A program made the translations under genes and the position numbers. The notes under the pieces are model-generated. The model searched no databases, was not told the DNA's origin, and saw only the letters and a program-made list of their open reading frames with translations. From Novilysobacter_A longmucuonensis (GTDB lineage Bacteria; Pseudomonadota; Gammaproteobacteria; Xanthomonadales; Xanthomonadaceae): DNA of 64,000 bases. Location: contig NZ_JBJMAW010000002.1 in NCBI RefSeq assembly GCF_046600735.1, positions 372,001 through 436,000 of the forward strand, written 5' to 3'. Below are positions 24,882-33,696 of the stretch, piece after piece. The number at the start of each line of letters is the position of its first letter. Position 1 is the first letter of the stretch.

Positions 24882-26045
24882 TCTTCACCCGTCGAAAGCA
24901 CCGTAGCAACTGTGTTGATCAGGCAACCACAGGCGGTTGTCTCTTCGAGTCGCACAGGCGGGCATTCAGGATGACCAGCAGTTTGCGCATCACCGCGACG
25001 ATGGCGACTTTGGCGGGCTTCCCGCGGGTACGCAGGCCTTGGTAGAAGTCGCGTAACCGGGGTTGGTAGCGCATCGCCGACAACGCCGCCATGTACAGCG
25101 CAGTGCGTACGCTGTCGCGGCCACCCCAGATCATTCGCTTGCCGCTCATCGTGCCGCTGTCGCGGGACATCGGGGCAACGCCGACCAGCTTGGCAATGGC
25201 CTTGCCGTCGACGTGCCCCAGTTCGGGCAATTGACAGGTCAAGGTCGCCAGCAACACCGGGCCTACGCCCTTGACGGCCCGCAACGTGGACAGGGCCGGC
25301 TGGGTATCAAGCTGCTGCCGGATCTGCGCGTCCAATGTGGCCAGGGTGCGCGTCAGTGCGTCGATATGGCGCTGCGTCAGGCGACGCAACGTGGGGTCGG
25401 TCAGCGCCTCCAGCCGCTGGCGTTCGCTGACCCGCATCTGCACCACGTGGCTGCGTCGCAGTATCCATTCGGCCAACCGGCGCTGCGCCGCGCTGCGGGG
25501 CTGGTAGCGCCAGTGGCAGGGCCTGGGCCATGTGCGCCAGCACCCGCGCATCCAGGCGGTCGGTCTTGGCCAGTTGGCCGGTGGCCTTGGCGAAGTCCCG
25601 AGCCTGACGTGGGTTGATCCGGACCATCGGCAGTCCGACCTGAAACAACGCATCCAGGGCCGCCTGCTCGTAGCCGCCGGTCGCTTCCAGCACCACCTGC
25701 TGCGGCTGCAGGGTCAACAGCCACTTCGCCAGACCCCGCCATGGCGGCGATATTGGCCACGCTGCGGGTTTCCCCGGTTTCATGAACCACCACATCCAAC
25801 GTGGCCTTGCTGACATCGATTCCGATTCCGCCGTGCATGGGCATGCTCCGTTACGCTAAAGGGGTCGAGAGCAACTCCCTGGCTAGCCCAGCCTTATCGA
25901 TACGAGCGGTTGTTCCAGCAACTGTTCGGGCGTATCAGGGAGATTCCGGCGTGGGGACCCTGCTACGGCACGGTCGCAAGACCAAGAGCGGATCGGCGCC
26001 CACGCCGGCTCTCGACACCTACGGTCGCAGAAGTCGAACAGATAA
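24882..26045. mobile_element. Decayed IS110-family insertion sequence (approximate limits)
   Basis: The transposase remnant (24919-25844) plus about 200 non-coding bases on its 5' side (25845-26045), bracketed by two copies of palindromic repeat family C. IS110 elements have no long terminal inverted repeats and usually no target duplication, so the ends cannot be fixed from sequence alone; limits are placed at the repeats. The non-coding part is where IS110-group elements carry their bridge RNA. Confidence 0.6.
24919..25844 (-). pseudogene. IS110-family transposase, two frameshifts
   Basis: DEDD recombinase of the IS110 group, broken. Frame 1 gives the start MPMHGGIGIDVSKATLDVVV (first acidic residue in GIDVSKATLD). 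Frame 2 gives GLAKWLL, LEATGGYEQ and KTDRLDARVLAHMAQ (remaining acidic residues). Frame 3 gives YQPRSAAQRRLAEW and the C-terminal domain with VKGVGPVLLATL, LAKLVGVAP and GGRDSVRTALYMAAL. The shifts lie near 25740 and near 25510. All domains are present, so the loss is recent, but no full-length protein can be made unless both shifts are sequencing errors. Confidence 0.88.
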
Positions 26046-26130
26046 GAGCGGAGCTTGCTGGGCTGCCTTTCACCCGTCAGAACCCACTGTAGAGCCGAGC
26101 TTAAATGCAGCGGAGCAAGCTCCGCTCTAC
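26046..26130. repeat. Palindromic repeats, family C, right of the IS110 remnant
   Basis: A degenerate copy (GCGGAGCTTGCTGGGCTG) with tail CTTTCACCCGTCAGAACCC, then a second GTAGAGCCGAGCTT copy and an inverted GCGGAGCAAGCTCCGCTCTAC. Close to the stop of the next gene. Confidence 0.75.
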
Positions 26131-26140
26131 GCGGCGCGGC

Positions 26141-27889
26141 CTAGGACGACACGTGCTGCGGCATGGCGGCATGCACGCCGGTGGCGCGGGTGCCGGTGAC
26201 CCGGTCGCGGCCGGCGGCCTTGCTCGCGTACAACGCGGCGTCGGCGCGTTCGAGCAGGCTTTCGGGCGACTCGCCCGGCATCAGCTGCGCCACGCCCAGG
26301 CTTAGCGAAGCGTCCAGCAACTCGCTGTCGATCGACAGCGGCCGGCAGTTCACCGCCGAACGCAGGTTCTCGGCCATGCCTACCGCTTCGGCCAGGTCGG
26401 TGTCGGGCAGGACCACGATCATCTCGTCGCCGCCGAAACGCCCCATCTGGTCGTAGGTGCGCAGCCGGTTGCGGGTGCGCATCGCGATGATGCGCAGGCA
26501 CTGGTCGCCGACCCGGTGACCGTACACATCGTTGATCTGCTTGAACCGGTCGATGTCGAAGAACACCACCGACAGCGGCCGGTCCAGCCGGTGAGCGTCG
26601 GCGACCGCGCCCTTGAGGTGTTCCTCGATCACGCTGCGCGAGGTCGCCCCGGTCAGCGTGTCGTAGGACGCCATCCGGCTGGCCTGGTCGCGGTCGCGTC
26701 GCAGCTGCTGCATCTTGTCGGCCAGGCCGACGGTCAGCACCAGCGCGGCGATCGCCAGGCCCGACGGGAACGCGTAATCGACCCATGCCGGGTTGAGCCA
26801 CAGTTCCAGCCGCTCACCGAGGCGCAGGCTCACCAGCGCCAGCAGTGGCAGCCAGGCCACCACCACGAACCAGGCGGCGCGCTGGCCGCGCAGCGCCCCG
26901 TGCACGCCGCCGGCGAACAGCAGGCCACCGACCAGCAGGATCAACAGGTTGCACAGCAGCGGCACGACGCCGGACACCGAGATCAGTGTCAGCACCACCA
27001 GCACCGCGGCGGCGATGTTGCAGCGCTTGAGCAGCTTGTGCAGCCGCGGCTGACGGTCGCCCAGTTCCAGGTAATGACCGAGGAACGCCACGCTGGTGAT
27101 CAACGCGCCCAGCGCGAACAATTGGCTGATCCGCGGATCGCTGCCGAGCAGTTCGGCCACCCAGGGCAGCCCGCGCAGTTCGCCGCCGATGCTGACCATG
27201 TAACAGAGCTGCGACAACAGGGTCAGCATCAGGAAACCGTAGCTGCGCTCGCCGATGGCGACCCAGAACCCGAACGCGAGGACCGCCAGCACCAGCAGCG
27301 TGGTCAGCACCGCGGCGCGCAGGGCGACATACCTCAGGTCCTCGCGATGCACCTGGGCCAACGGGTCGATCGAGACGCGGATCGGCCGGGGCGTACTGGT
27401 GGCGATGCGGAGGTGGACGTGCTCGCCTGCCGCCAGCCCGTCCAGCGGCGTCAGCAGCGCGCGCGTGGAGAAGCGGTCGTCGGCATCCGCCCCCATCAGT
27501 GCGCTGCTCCGGGGAATGACCTCGCCCGGCGGCCACACCTCTACCCGCGCCAGGTGCGGCGAATGCAGGACCAGATGCGGCATGGCCTCCGCTGGCACCG
27601 GTTGCAGCGCCGTCAGGCGCCACCAGCGCGCGGTGCGGCCCGCCCCGTCGATCGTGTTGGCAGGCGTGGCGGTCGCGACGAACTGTTGGTCGAATTCGCC
27701 CGCCAGCACGCGCGCGGGCACCGGATCGGCATCGAGCCGGGCGATGCTGAACGCCTGCTCCACGTTGGCCGATCTGCTGGTCGGTCCGCTTGCCGACACG
27801 TCCGCCGACAAGCCCGCCACTCCGAGCGGCAACGACATCACGGCCAGCAGTGCGAACGCCCGCCACCACCGACGCAAGGGTCTCCCCAT
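26141..27889 (-). CDS. Membrane diguanylate cyclase with 7TMR-DISM sensor
   Basis: Makes c-di-GMP in response to an envelope signal. The product is 582 residues: signal-like segment (about 8-28), extracellular 7TMR-DISM type 2 domain (about 45-185), seven membrane helices (about 190-390), short coiled linker (KMQQLRRDRDQASRM), and GGDEF domain (last 165 residues). The active-site loop is RFGGDEMIV: Gly-Gly-Asp-Glu intact, Met for Phe, normally tolerated. RTYD five residues before it is an inhibitory I-site (RxxD). Start at 27889 (MGRPLRRWW) puts the basic end of the leader at the front. The target process is unknown. Confidence 0.88.
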   Translation of the reverse strand: MGRPLRRWWRAFALLAVMSLPLGVAGLSADVSASGPTSRSANVEQAFSIARLDADPVPARVLAGEFDQQFVATATPANTIDGAGRTARWWRLTALQPVPAEAMPHLVLHSPHLARVEVWPPGEVIPRSSALMGADADDRFSTRALLTPLDGLAAGEHVHLRIATSTPRPIRVSIDPLAQVHREDLRYVALRAAVLTTLLVLAVLAFGFWVAIGERSYGFLMLTLLSQLCYMVSIGGELRGLPWVAELLGSDPRISQLFALGALITSVAFLGHYLELGDRQPRLHKLLKRCNIAAAVLVVLTLISVSGVVPLLCNLLILLVGGLLFAGGVHGALRGQRAAWFVVVAWLPLLALVSLRLGERLELWLNPAWVDYAFPSGLAIAALVLTVGLADKMQQLRRDRDQASRMASYDTLTGATSRSVIEEHLKGAVADAHRLDRPLSVVFFDIDRFKQINDVYGHRVGDQCLRIIAMRTRNRLRTYDQMGRFGGDEMIVVLPDTDLAEAVGMAENLRSAVNCRPLSIDSELLDASLSLGVAQLMPGESPESLLERADAALYASKAAGRDRVTGTRATGVHAAMPQHVSS

Positions 27890-28009
27890 AACCCGATCCG
27901 GTTTCCGTGCCCGTCCAGAGCATAGCTGAACGCCGCCTGGGTGTGACCCGCAGCACAGAACTCCCAATCAACCGTCCGTCGGGCCAGATCCGCGGCCAGC
28001 CGGGTGCGA

Positions 28010-28942
28010 TCAGCCGTGGGCGGGGCCGGTGCCGCTGACCGTCGCCACCGCATCGTGCGGGTGCAGGCTTTCGTAGTGCTCGACGTCGGCGGCGAAGCGT
28101 TCGATCCGCGGATCGCTCGACAGCACCGCGGCGACACGCCGCGCGGCGTCCTCGCAGAACATCAGGTTGGCGGCGTTGAGGCGGGCGAAAGCCTGCTCGT
28201 CCTCGCGCTTGACCGCGGTCTGCACCGGGGTCCCGAGAGCGTGCTCGAGGGCGTCGATCAGCGCCGTCAGCGGCAATTCGTCGAACTGCGGCCGCAGTTC
28301 GACGCGTACATCGGCGCGGCTGCGCTGCGCATGCGGCGTCGCGGCCAGGCCACGCTCGGAGGCGAGCCAGTCGCTGACCACGCCGGTCGACAGCGGCCGC
28401 GCGGCGGCGAAGTCCTCGCTGAAGCGCTCGGCATTGATCTGCCGCGACAGCGCGGCGGAGGCCGGGCAGGTGCTGGAATATTCGACCGAAAACCGCAGCG
28501 CCAGCCGCAGGTGGCCGTCCGCGAGGCTCGCATCGATCTCGACCGGGTAGCGCTTCCAGCCCGCGTTGCCGCTGGCCAGGGCCGGGCGCAGCAGCATCTG
28601 GTCGTAGCGCAGCGCCAGGCGGGCCTGCGAGGAGAGCCCGGCCTGCGAATCGATCAGCGACTGCAGTACCCGGCGCAGGCCGGCTGGGCTCACCACTTCG
28701 CTGACGAAGGCGTCCTGCAAGCGCAGGTACAGGCGTGACATGTGGATGCCACGGGCGTCGGCATCGGCCAGGTCGACCGACACGTCGACCGAGGCCGCCA
28801 CCTGCAGCGATTCGCCGCCAGCCGATGCGATCCGCAGCGGCAGCGCGATGTTGGCCATGCCGACCCAGTCGAGCGGGCGTGCCGCGGCGGCGGCGTCGGA
28901 AGCCACGTCGGGCAGTTGGCGGGGGGCGGTGGGTTGGGTCAC
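28010..28942 (-). CDS. folE2: GTP cyclohydrolase I, type IB
   Basis: Converts GTP to dihydroneopterin triphosphate for folate. FolE2 uses various metals, so it works when zinc is scarce. The product is 310 residues with VDLADADARGIHMSRLYLRLQ, the cysteine in VEYSSTCPASAALSRQ, and FCEDAARRVAAVL, all as in FolE2. In many bacteria it is controlled by Zur; I see no clear Zur box upstream. Upstream gap (28943-29212) holds only degraded family D repeats. Probably the cell's folate entry enzyme or a low-zinc reserve; the window cannot say which. Confidence 0.93.
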   Translation of the reverse strand: MTQPTAPRQLPDVASDAAAAARPLDWVGMANIALPLRIASAGGESLQVAASVDVSVDLADADARGIHMSRLYLRLQDAFVSEVVSPAGLRRVLQSLIDSQAGLSSQARLALRYDQMLLRPALASGNAGWKRYPVEIDASLADGHLRLALRFSVEYSSTCPASAALSRQINAERFSEDFAAARPLSTGVVSDWLASERGLAATPHAQRSRADVRVELRPQFDELPLTALIDALEHALGTPVQTAVKREDEQAFARLNAANLMFCEDAARRVAAVLSSDPRIERFAADVEHYESLHPHDAVATVSGTGPAHG

Positions 28943-29047
28943 GGCAATAGAGATAAGGGCAGCGCGGGCGATCGCAATATGGCCATTCTACCGGGCCGCG
29001 CTTTGGGCCCTTCGACAGCAGGCGAAACGCTGCGTTACGTGGCCCCG

Positions 29048-29210
29048 TGTTGGCTGGCACGTCGTTTTGGGCCCACCTTTCCGGCCACGAGCATGAGGGC
29101 ACAAGACGTGGGCAGACATGCTTTCTCGTGTCCAGCTTCCTCGGTCGCCGGGCCTGGACATCGTGGGCACAGAAGACGAGCCAGCCCTACACGGGGCTCG
29201 CGCGATCCCT
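29048..29210. repeat. Diverged family D palindromic repeat pair
   Basis: GGCACGTCGTTTTGGGCCCACC on the left and GTGGGCACAGAAGACG..CCCTAC on the right, facing each other over about 90 bases. No gene is seen in 28943-29212. Confidence 0.5.
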
Positions 29211-29212
29211 GC

Positions 29213-29926
29213 CTACCCCCGTGCGGCGCGCCACGCCACCCGCAATGCGGTCCAGTGCGATAACGGCCGTGCCGCGTCGCTCCGCTCCAGTCGCCCACGC
29301 GCCAGCGCCGCCCAGATCCGGCGCACCCGTGGCGCGCCGGTCGCATCCGGCCAACGCTGACGCAGTTGCGCCGCCCACAGCGCGCGCGGATCGCCCTCGG
29401 CGGTTTGCACGGTCGCGCTGAGCGGCAGATGCGCATCCCCGCCCAGCATGCAGCGCGATTGCAGCAGCACCGCGCTGACCAGCGCGGCATCGCCGCTCGA
29501 CGCGTCGGGGCGGCCCGCGCCGAACAATGCGGCATCGACCGCGGCAACGGCTTCTGCGAAAGCTCGCAGGGTCGCGAGTACCTCGTCGTCATCGCTGGCG
29601 CGCTCGCGACTGGCCTGCAAGGCGGGCAGGCTCATCGCCAGCGCCGCCCACGGCGCGGGTTGCCGATGCAACGCCAGGCCCAGCGGATGACGACGCGCGC
29701 CGCGCGCCCAGCCGCGCAATTCCTCCTGCCACCACGCCAGCTTGGCCGCGCCCGGTTGCGGATCGCTGCCGCCCCAGGCCGCATCGGTGAGTTCCTGCTG
29801 CAACGCGGCCCAGGCCAGCGCGAGCTCGCGCTGCGCGCGCGGCACGAACACCTCGGCCACCATCCACTCAGGCCAGCGCGCGCGCCACTTGTCGATGAAA
29901 CTCGCCAGCGCCTCGAAGTCGCTCAT
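29213..29926 (-). CDS. Phytoene/squalene synthase-family protein
   Basis: The product is 237 residues and resembles the short proteins annotated as phytoene/squalene synthase family in Xanthomonas, next to gph and ubiG. It shows RELALAWAALQQEL and KLAWWQEELRGWARGARRHPLG, which fit the first half of the fold. The paired aspartate-rich motifs of true prenyl synthases are not evident: only DAAW and DASSGDAAL occur. So it may not make phytoene. ATG at 29926 (MSDFEALASF) is preferred to an upstream ATG inside repeat DNA. Role uncertain; the conserved place beside ubiG hints at quinone or respiratory assembly, by analogy with NDUFAF6-type relatives. Confidence 0.7.
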   Translation of the reverse strand: MSDFEALASFIDKWRARWPEWMVAEVFVPRAQRELALAWAALQQELTDAAWGGSDPQPGAAKLAWWQEELRGWARGARRHPLGLALHRQPAPWAALAMSLPALQASRERASDDDEVLATLRAFAEAVAAVDAALFGAGRPDASSGDAALVSAVLLQSRCMLGGDAHLPLSATVQTAEGDPRALWAAQLRQRWPDATGAPRVRRIWAALARGRLERSDAARPLSHWTALRVAWRAARG

Positions 29927-29939
29927 CAATCCCACCTCG

Positions 29940-30014
29940 GTAGGGCGGGTTTCAACCCGCCGCTTCTGCACGTGACGCCGACGCCGCTATTGGGCGGGTT
30001 GAAACCCGCCCTAC
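29940..30014. repeat. Palindromic repeat pair, family B (GTAGGGCGGGTTTC)
   Basis: Two inverted copies of GTAGGGCGGGTTTCAACCCG hairpins between gph and the preceding gene. The right copy's GTAG (minus strand) gives the TAG stop of gph (30013-30011). Confidence 0.9.
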
Positions 30015-30694
30015 GGCTGCGGCCCGATGGCGAGACCGAGCAGCTCCTGCGGCGTGTCGATCAGCACGTCGCCGCGCCACGCGAACGGGTCGTCCTCGCT
30101 CAACCGGTATCCCCACAGCGCGACCACCGAGCGCATGCCGGCACCGCGCGCAGCGACGATATCGCGCTCGTCGTCGCCGACATAGATGCAGTCGGCCGGC
30201 GCGATGCCGATACGCTCGGCCGCCACCGTCAACGGCAGCGGGTCTGGCTTGCGAACCGCCAGGGTGTCGCCGCCGATCAGCACCGCGCAGCGGCTCTGCC
30301 AGCCCAGCAGGGGCAGCAGCTGGCTGGCCAGGTATTCGGGCTTGTTGGTGACGATGCCCCAGACGCAACCGGCCGCTTCCAACCGCGCCAGCAGGGGTTC
30401 GACGCCCTCGAACGGCCCACCGTGACGGCCCAGTTCACGCTCATAGCAGTCCAGGAACGCCGGCACCCAGGTCTCGCGCTCGGCCGCATCGGCCTTTGGA
30501 AACGCCGCACCGAGCATCGCCCGCGCGCCCTTGGACACGTGGGGCCGCAATTCGGCCAGGATCATCGGCGGCGTGCCACGGTCGGCGCGCATGCAATTGA
30601 TCGCGGCGAGCATGTCGGGCGCGCTGTCGAGCAGGGTGCCGTCGAGGTCGAACAGCACCGCTTTGGGGAAGGTCATGCGCTGGGGTTCGCTCAT
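30011..30694 (-). CDS. gph: Phosphoglycolate phosphatase-type HAD hydrolase
   Basis: HAD phosphatase, 227 residues. Motif I LFDLDGTLLDS (nucleophile Asp), motif II IVTNKPEY, motif III RKPDPLPL and motif IV VGDDERDIVAARGAGM are all intact. It follows ubiG, an arrangement common in this family and in other gammaproteobacteria where the pair is annotated gph or the N-acetylmuramate-6-phosphatase MupP. Substrate is therefore either 2-phosphoglycolate or MurNAc-6-phosphate; the sequence alone does not settle it. Starts at 30694 or 30676 are possible. The 30694 start is fronted by a heptamer tract with no ribosome site. The stop is repeat-derived. Confidence 0.88.
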   Translation of the reverse strand: MSEPQRMTFPKAVLFDLDGTLLDSAPDMLAAINCMRADRGTPPMILAELRPHVSKGARAMLGAAFPKADAAERETWVPAFLDCYERELGRHGGPFEGVEPLLARLEAAGCVWGIVTNKPEYLASQLLPLLGWQSRCAVLIGGDTLAVRKPDPLPLTVAAERIGIAPADCIYVGDDERDIVAARGAGMRSVVALWGYRLSEDDPFAWRGDVLIDTPQELLGLAIGPQP

Positions 30695-30695
30695 T

Positions 30696-30721
30696 GGTGC
30701 GGGGTGCGGGGTGCGGGGTGC
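30696..30721. repeat. Heptamer tandem repeat GGGGTGC
   Basis: Three full copies and one partial, directly before the gph start, where a ribosome site would be expected. Confidence 0.85.
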
Positions 30722-30741
30722 GTGACTCGGGTAAGGCTAAG

Positions 30742-30802
30742 TTTCCTGTTCCCTGTTCCCTGTTCCCTGTTCCCTGTTCCCTGTTCCCTGTTTCCTATTC
30801 CC
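30742..30802. repeat. Heptamer tandem repeat TTCCCTG
   Basis: About seven copies (minus strand GGGAACA), degenerating to GGGAATA where it enters ubiG. The TAG stop of ubiG lies inside this edge. Confidence 0.9.
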
Positions 30803-31511
30803 TACTCTCCATTTCCGGCTTCACCGCACACGCTAGGTAGTTCACCTCGGTCCGTGAGGTCAGCCGCGCGGCATTGCGCCAGGGCTCGTACATCAGGCCG
30901 CTGACGTCCTCGAGCCGTAGACCCGCCGCGCGCAGCCACGCGGCAAGCTCGGACGGCTTGATGAAATCGCGGTACTGGTGGGTGCCCTTGGGCAGCAGGC
31001 GGGCGATGTACTCGGCGCCGACGATCGCCAGGGCGAAGGCCGCCGGAGTGCGGTTGAGGGTCGACAGGAACAGCTTGCCGCCTGGCTTCAGCAACGTGGC
31101 GCAGGCATCGATGATCGCGCCGGGGTCGGGCACGTGTTCGAGCATCTCCATGCAGGTGATCGCGTCGAAGGCCGCCGGCATCTCCGCAGCCAACGATTCC
31201 ACCGACTGCAGCCGGTAGTCGACCTCGACACCGGTCTCCAGCCCGTGCAGACGGGCGACCTTGACCAGTTCCGGCGCCAGGTCGATCGCGCTGACCTGCG
31301 CGCCCTCGCCCGCCAGCGCCTCGCTGAGCAGCCCACCGCCGCAGCCGACGTCCAGCACCCGCGCACCTTGCAACGGCATGCGCTGGGCGACGTAAGCCAG
31401 CCGCGGCGGGTTCAGCGCGTGCAGCGCCTTTTGCGGCCCTTGCGGATCCCACCAGCGGTGGGCGAGCGCGCCGAACTTGTCGAGCTCGGCCTGGGTGAAG
31501 TTGTCGGTCAT
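30795..31511 (-). CDS. ubiG: Ubiquinone biosynthesis O-methyltransferase
   Basis: SAM-dependent methyltransferase acting on two hydroxyls in ubiquinone synthesis. The product is 238 residues. SAM-binding motif VLDVGCGGGLLSEALA, acidic VSAIDLAPE, CMEMLEHVPDP and LKPGGKLFLSTLNRT are typical. It ends VKPEMESRE; the last residues and the stop come from the margin of a heptamer repeat, so the original end may have been altered. ATG at 31511. Upstream lies a family A repeat and the deaminase gene at 31606, so the three genes may share transcripts. Confidence 0.95.
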   Translation of the reverse strand: MTDNFTQAELDKFGALAHRWWDPQGPQKALHALNPPRLAYVAQRMPLQGARVLDVGCGGGLLSEALAGEGAQVSAIDLAPELVKVARLHGLETGVEVDYRLQSVESLAAEMPAAFDAITCMEMLEHVPDPGAIIDACATLLKPGGKLFLSTLNRTPAAFALAIVGAEYIARLLPKGTHQYRDFIKPSELAAWLRAAGLRLEDVSGLMYEPWRNAARLTSRTEVNYLACAVKPEMESRE

Positions 31512-31530
31512 GCCGCAAGTCTACCGCGCT

Positions 31531-31592
31531 GCAGGAGCGGCTTTAGCCGCGATGCGTGGGCCGCTCGGGTTCGCGGCTGGAGCCGCTCCTGC
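31531..31592. repeat. Palindromic repeat pair, family A variant
   Basis: Inverted GCAGGAGCGGCTTTAGCCGC hairpins between the deaminase gene and ubiG. The head is GCAG rather than GTAG in both copies. Confidence 0.85.
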
Positions 31593-31605
31593 AGGCCTGC
31601 GGGGG

Positions 31606-32946
31606 TTACAGGCGGACGGTTGCGATGCGCTCGCGCCACTGCCGCGCATTGGCGATCACGGCGGCCGCGTCCATGTCGACCAGTTCGCGCTCGCGCAGCT
31701 TCGCCTGGCCGGCGATCCACACATCGCTGACCTGGTGCCGACCGGTCGCGTAGACCAGTTGCGAGATCACGTGATGCAGCGGCTGGGTTTCGAGCTGACC
31801 CAGGTCGACGCAGGCAAGGTCGGCGGCCTTGCCGACCTCGATCGAGCCGATCCGTGCATCCAGGCCCATCGCCCGGGCGCCGCCCAGCGTGGCCGCGCGC
31901 AGTGCACTGGCGCTGTCGAGCGCGGTGGTGTCCTGCGCCACCGCTTTGGCCAGCAACGCCGCGGTGCGGGTCTCGCCGAACATGTCCAGGTCGTTGTTGC
32001 TGGCGCAGCCATCGGTCCCGATCGCCAGGTTCACCCCGGCGCGCTGCAGGGCACCGGCGCGGCAGAAACCCGAGCCGAGCTTGAGGTTGGACTCGGGGCA
32101 ATGCACCACGCTGACGCCGCGCTGCGCGCACAGCTCGATCTCCGCGTCGGTGAGCTGGGTCATGTGCACCGCGATCAGGCGGTCGTTGACCAGTCCGAGC
32201 CGGTCCAGCCGCGCCAGCGGGCGCTGGCCGTGGTCGCGCAGCGAGTCGGCGACCTCCCCCGCGGTCTCGTGCGTATGCAGGTGCACCGGCACATCGAGCT
32301 GGTCGGCCAGCATGCGGATGCGCTCGAAGCTCGCATCCGACACCGTGTACGGCGCATGCGGCACGAACGCGGTGGCCACCAGCGCATCGTCACGCCACTG
32401 GTCGTGGACCTCGGCGGCGCGGTCGAAATACTCGTCGTCGGTCTTGGCCCACGCGGTCGGGAAATCGATCACCGGCAGGCCGACCCGCGCGCGGAAACCG
32501 TGGCGCTTGTAGACCGCCGCCTGCACGTCGGGAAAAAAGTAGTTCTCGTTGGCGCAGGTGGTGCCGCCGCGCAGCATCTCGGCGATCGCCAGTACCACAC
32601 CGTCGGCGACGAACTCCGGGCCCATCATTGCGCCCTCGACCGGCCAGATGTGGCCCTGCAGCCACTCCATCAGCGGCAGGTCGTCGGCAATGCCGCGCAG
32701 CAGCGTCATCGGGTTGTGCGTGTGGGCGTTGACCAGGCCCGGGATCAATGCCGCCTCGGGCCGCGCGACCAGATCCTTCGGGCGGAACCGGGCATGCGCC
32801 TGCTTGGTCGGCAGTACCGCCACGATCACCCCGTCGGTCACCATGACTGCGTGATCGGCCAGGACCACGCCATGCGGCTCGACCGGCACCACCCAGCCCG
32901 CTTCGATCATCAGGTCGCAGGGCTGGAGTGGCGTGTCGGTGGTCAT
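31606..32946 (-). CDS. mtaD: TRZ/ATZ-family amidohydrolase, likely MTA/SAH deaminase
   Basis: Metal-dependent hydrolase, 446 residues. Metal ligands: NAHTHNPMT, HLHTHETAGE, HMTQLT and GTDGCASNNDLDMF. The order and NNDLDMF match 5'-methylthioadenosine/S-adenosylhomocysteine deaminases (MtaD); other members deaminate guanine or strip chlorine from s-triazines. With ubiG next door, a methyltransferase that yields S-adenosylhomocysteine, removal of that by-product is a plausible reason for the pairing. Substrate is inferred. ATG at 32946. Confidence 0.85.
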   Translation of the reverse strand: MTTDTPLQPCDLMIEAGWVVPVEPHGVVLADHAVMVTDGVIVAVLPTKQAHARFRPKDLVARPEAALIPGLVNAHTHNPMTLLRGIADDLPLMEWLQGHIWPVEGAMMGPEFVADGVVLAIAEMLRGGTTCANENYFFPDVQAAVYKRHGFRARVGLPVIDFPTAWAKTDDEYFDRAAEVHDQWRDDALVATAFVPHAPYTVSDASFERIRMLADQLDVPVHLHTHETAGEVADSLRDHGQRPLARLDRLGLVNDRLIAVHMTQLTDAEIELCAQRGVSVVHCPESNLKLGSGFCRAGALQRAGVNLAIGTDGCASNNDLDMFGETRTAALLAKAVAQDTTALDSASALRAATLGGARAMGLDARIGSIEVGKAADLACVDLGQLETQPLHHVISQLVYATGRHQVSDVWIAGQAKLRERELVDMDAAAVIANARQWRERIATVRL

Positions 32947-33061
32947 GGGGCTCTCTGGGTTGTGGTCCGGTCAGGTGCTGATCATGCAAATTCTGCCGTC
33001 ATTCCGGTGTAGGCGGAGGTCAGACGCCAAGTGGCCATCGCCACGGGCCAATGTACTCGGC

Positions 33062-33094
33062 CCTGGATCCCCGCCTTCGCGGGGATGACGGAAT
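33062..33094. repeat. CCCCGCCTTCGCGGGG palindromic repeat
   Basis: The motif TGGATCCCCGCCTTCGCGG followed by GGATGACGG, a palindrome dispersed in many proteobacterial genomes, with a shorter GTCATTCCGG mate near 32997. Lies in the efp to mtaD gap. Confidence 0.6.
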
Positions 33095-33129
33095 GGCAAA
33101 GCCGTGCGCGAGGCGCACGGGGCATTCCG

Positions 33130-33696
33130 TCACTTCACGCGGCTGACGTATTCGCCGGAACGGGTGTCGACCTTGACGACCTCGTCCTGGTTGACGAACA
33201 GCGGCACGCGCACGACCGCACCGGTTTCCAGGGTGGCCGGCTTGCCGCCGCCGCCGGAGGTGTCGCCACGCACGCCCGGGTCGGTCTCGGTGATCTTCAG
33301 CTCGACGAAATTGGGCGGCTGGACCGCGATCGGGGTGCCGTTCCACAGCGTGACCACGCAGTCCTCTTCCCCTTTCAGGAACTTGTGGGCATCGCCGACG
33401 CCGGCCTTGTCGGCCTGCACCTGCTCGAAGTTGTCCGGATCCATGAAGTGCCAGTACTCGCCATCGGCGTACAGGAAGCGCATGTCGGTGTCGACCACAT
33501 CGGCCACTTCCAGCGAATCGGTGGCTTTCATGGTCAGCTCGACCACGCGGCCGGACTTGATGAAGCGGTACTTGATGCGGGTGAACGCCTGGCCCTTGCC
33601 CGGCTTGACGTACTCGGTATCGGTGATGACGCACGGCTCGCCATTGACGATGATTTTCATCCCGTTCTTGACGTCGTTCATGCCATAGCTGGCCAT
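33130..33696 (-). CDS. efp: Translation elongation factor P
   Basis: Relieves ribosome stalling at polyproline. The product is 188 residues, three beta domains. The tip loop reads VKPGKGQAF, and its lysine is the residue beta-lysylated by EpmA after EpmB makes beta-lysine. The ribosome site AGGAG is seven bases before the ATG. Divergent from epmB across 142 bases, a common partnership. The heptamer-encoded proline/glycine insert in ArgG here is a possible client, though only inferred. Confidence 0.97.
   Translation of the reverse strand: MASYGMNDVKNGMKIIVNGEPCVITDTEYVKPGKGQAFTRIKYRFIKSGRVVELTMKATDSLEVADVVDTDMRFLYADGEYWHFMDPDNFEQVQADKAGVGDAHKFLKGEEDCVVTLWNGTPIAVQPPNFVELKITETDPGVRGDTSGGGGKPATLETGAVVRVPLFVNQDEVVKVDTRSGEYVSRVK

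Noticed and set aside
24919..25844. Programmed frameshifting in the IS110 transposase
   Set aside because: IS110 transposases are made from one frame. Two separate shifts without slippery heptamers point to decay or sequencing error.
26814..29102. A long minus-strand frame crossing from upstream of folE2 into the cyclase gene
   Set aside because: It is out of frame with both real genes, crosses their boundaries and has the arginine/alanine composition of an off-frame reading.
30696..30802. Possible CRISPR array
   Set aside because: Units are seven bases with no spacers; it is a tandem heptamer repeat. No cas gene or spaced direct repeats occur anywhere in the window.
33103..33121. CCGTGCGCGAGGCGCACGG hairpin after efp as a terminator
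   Set aside because: A stable stem, but no run of T follows on either strand. I did not call it.
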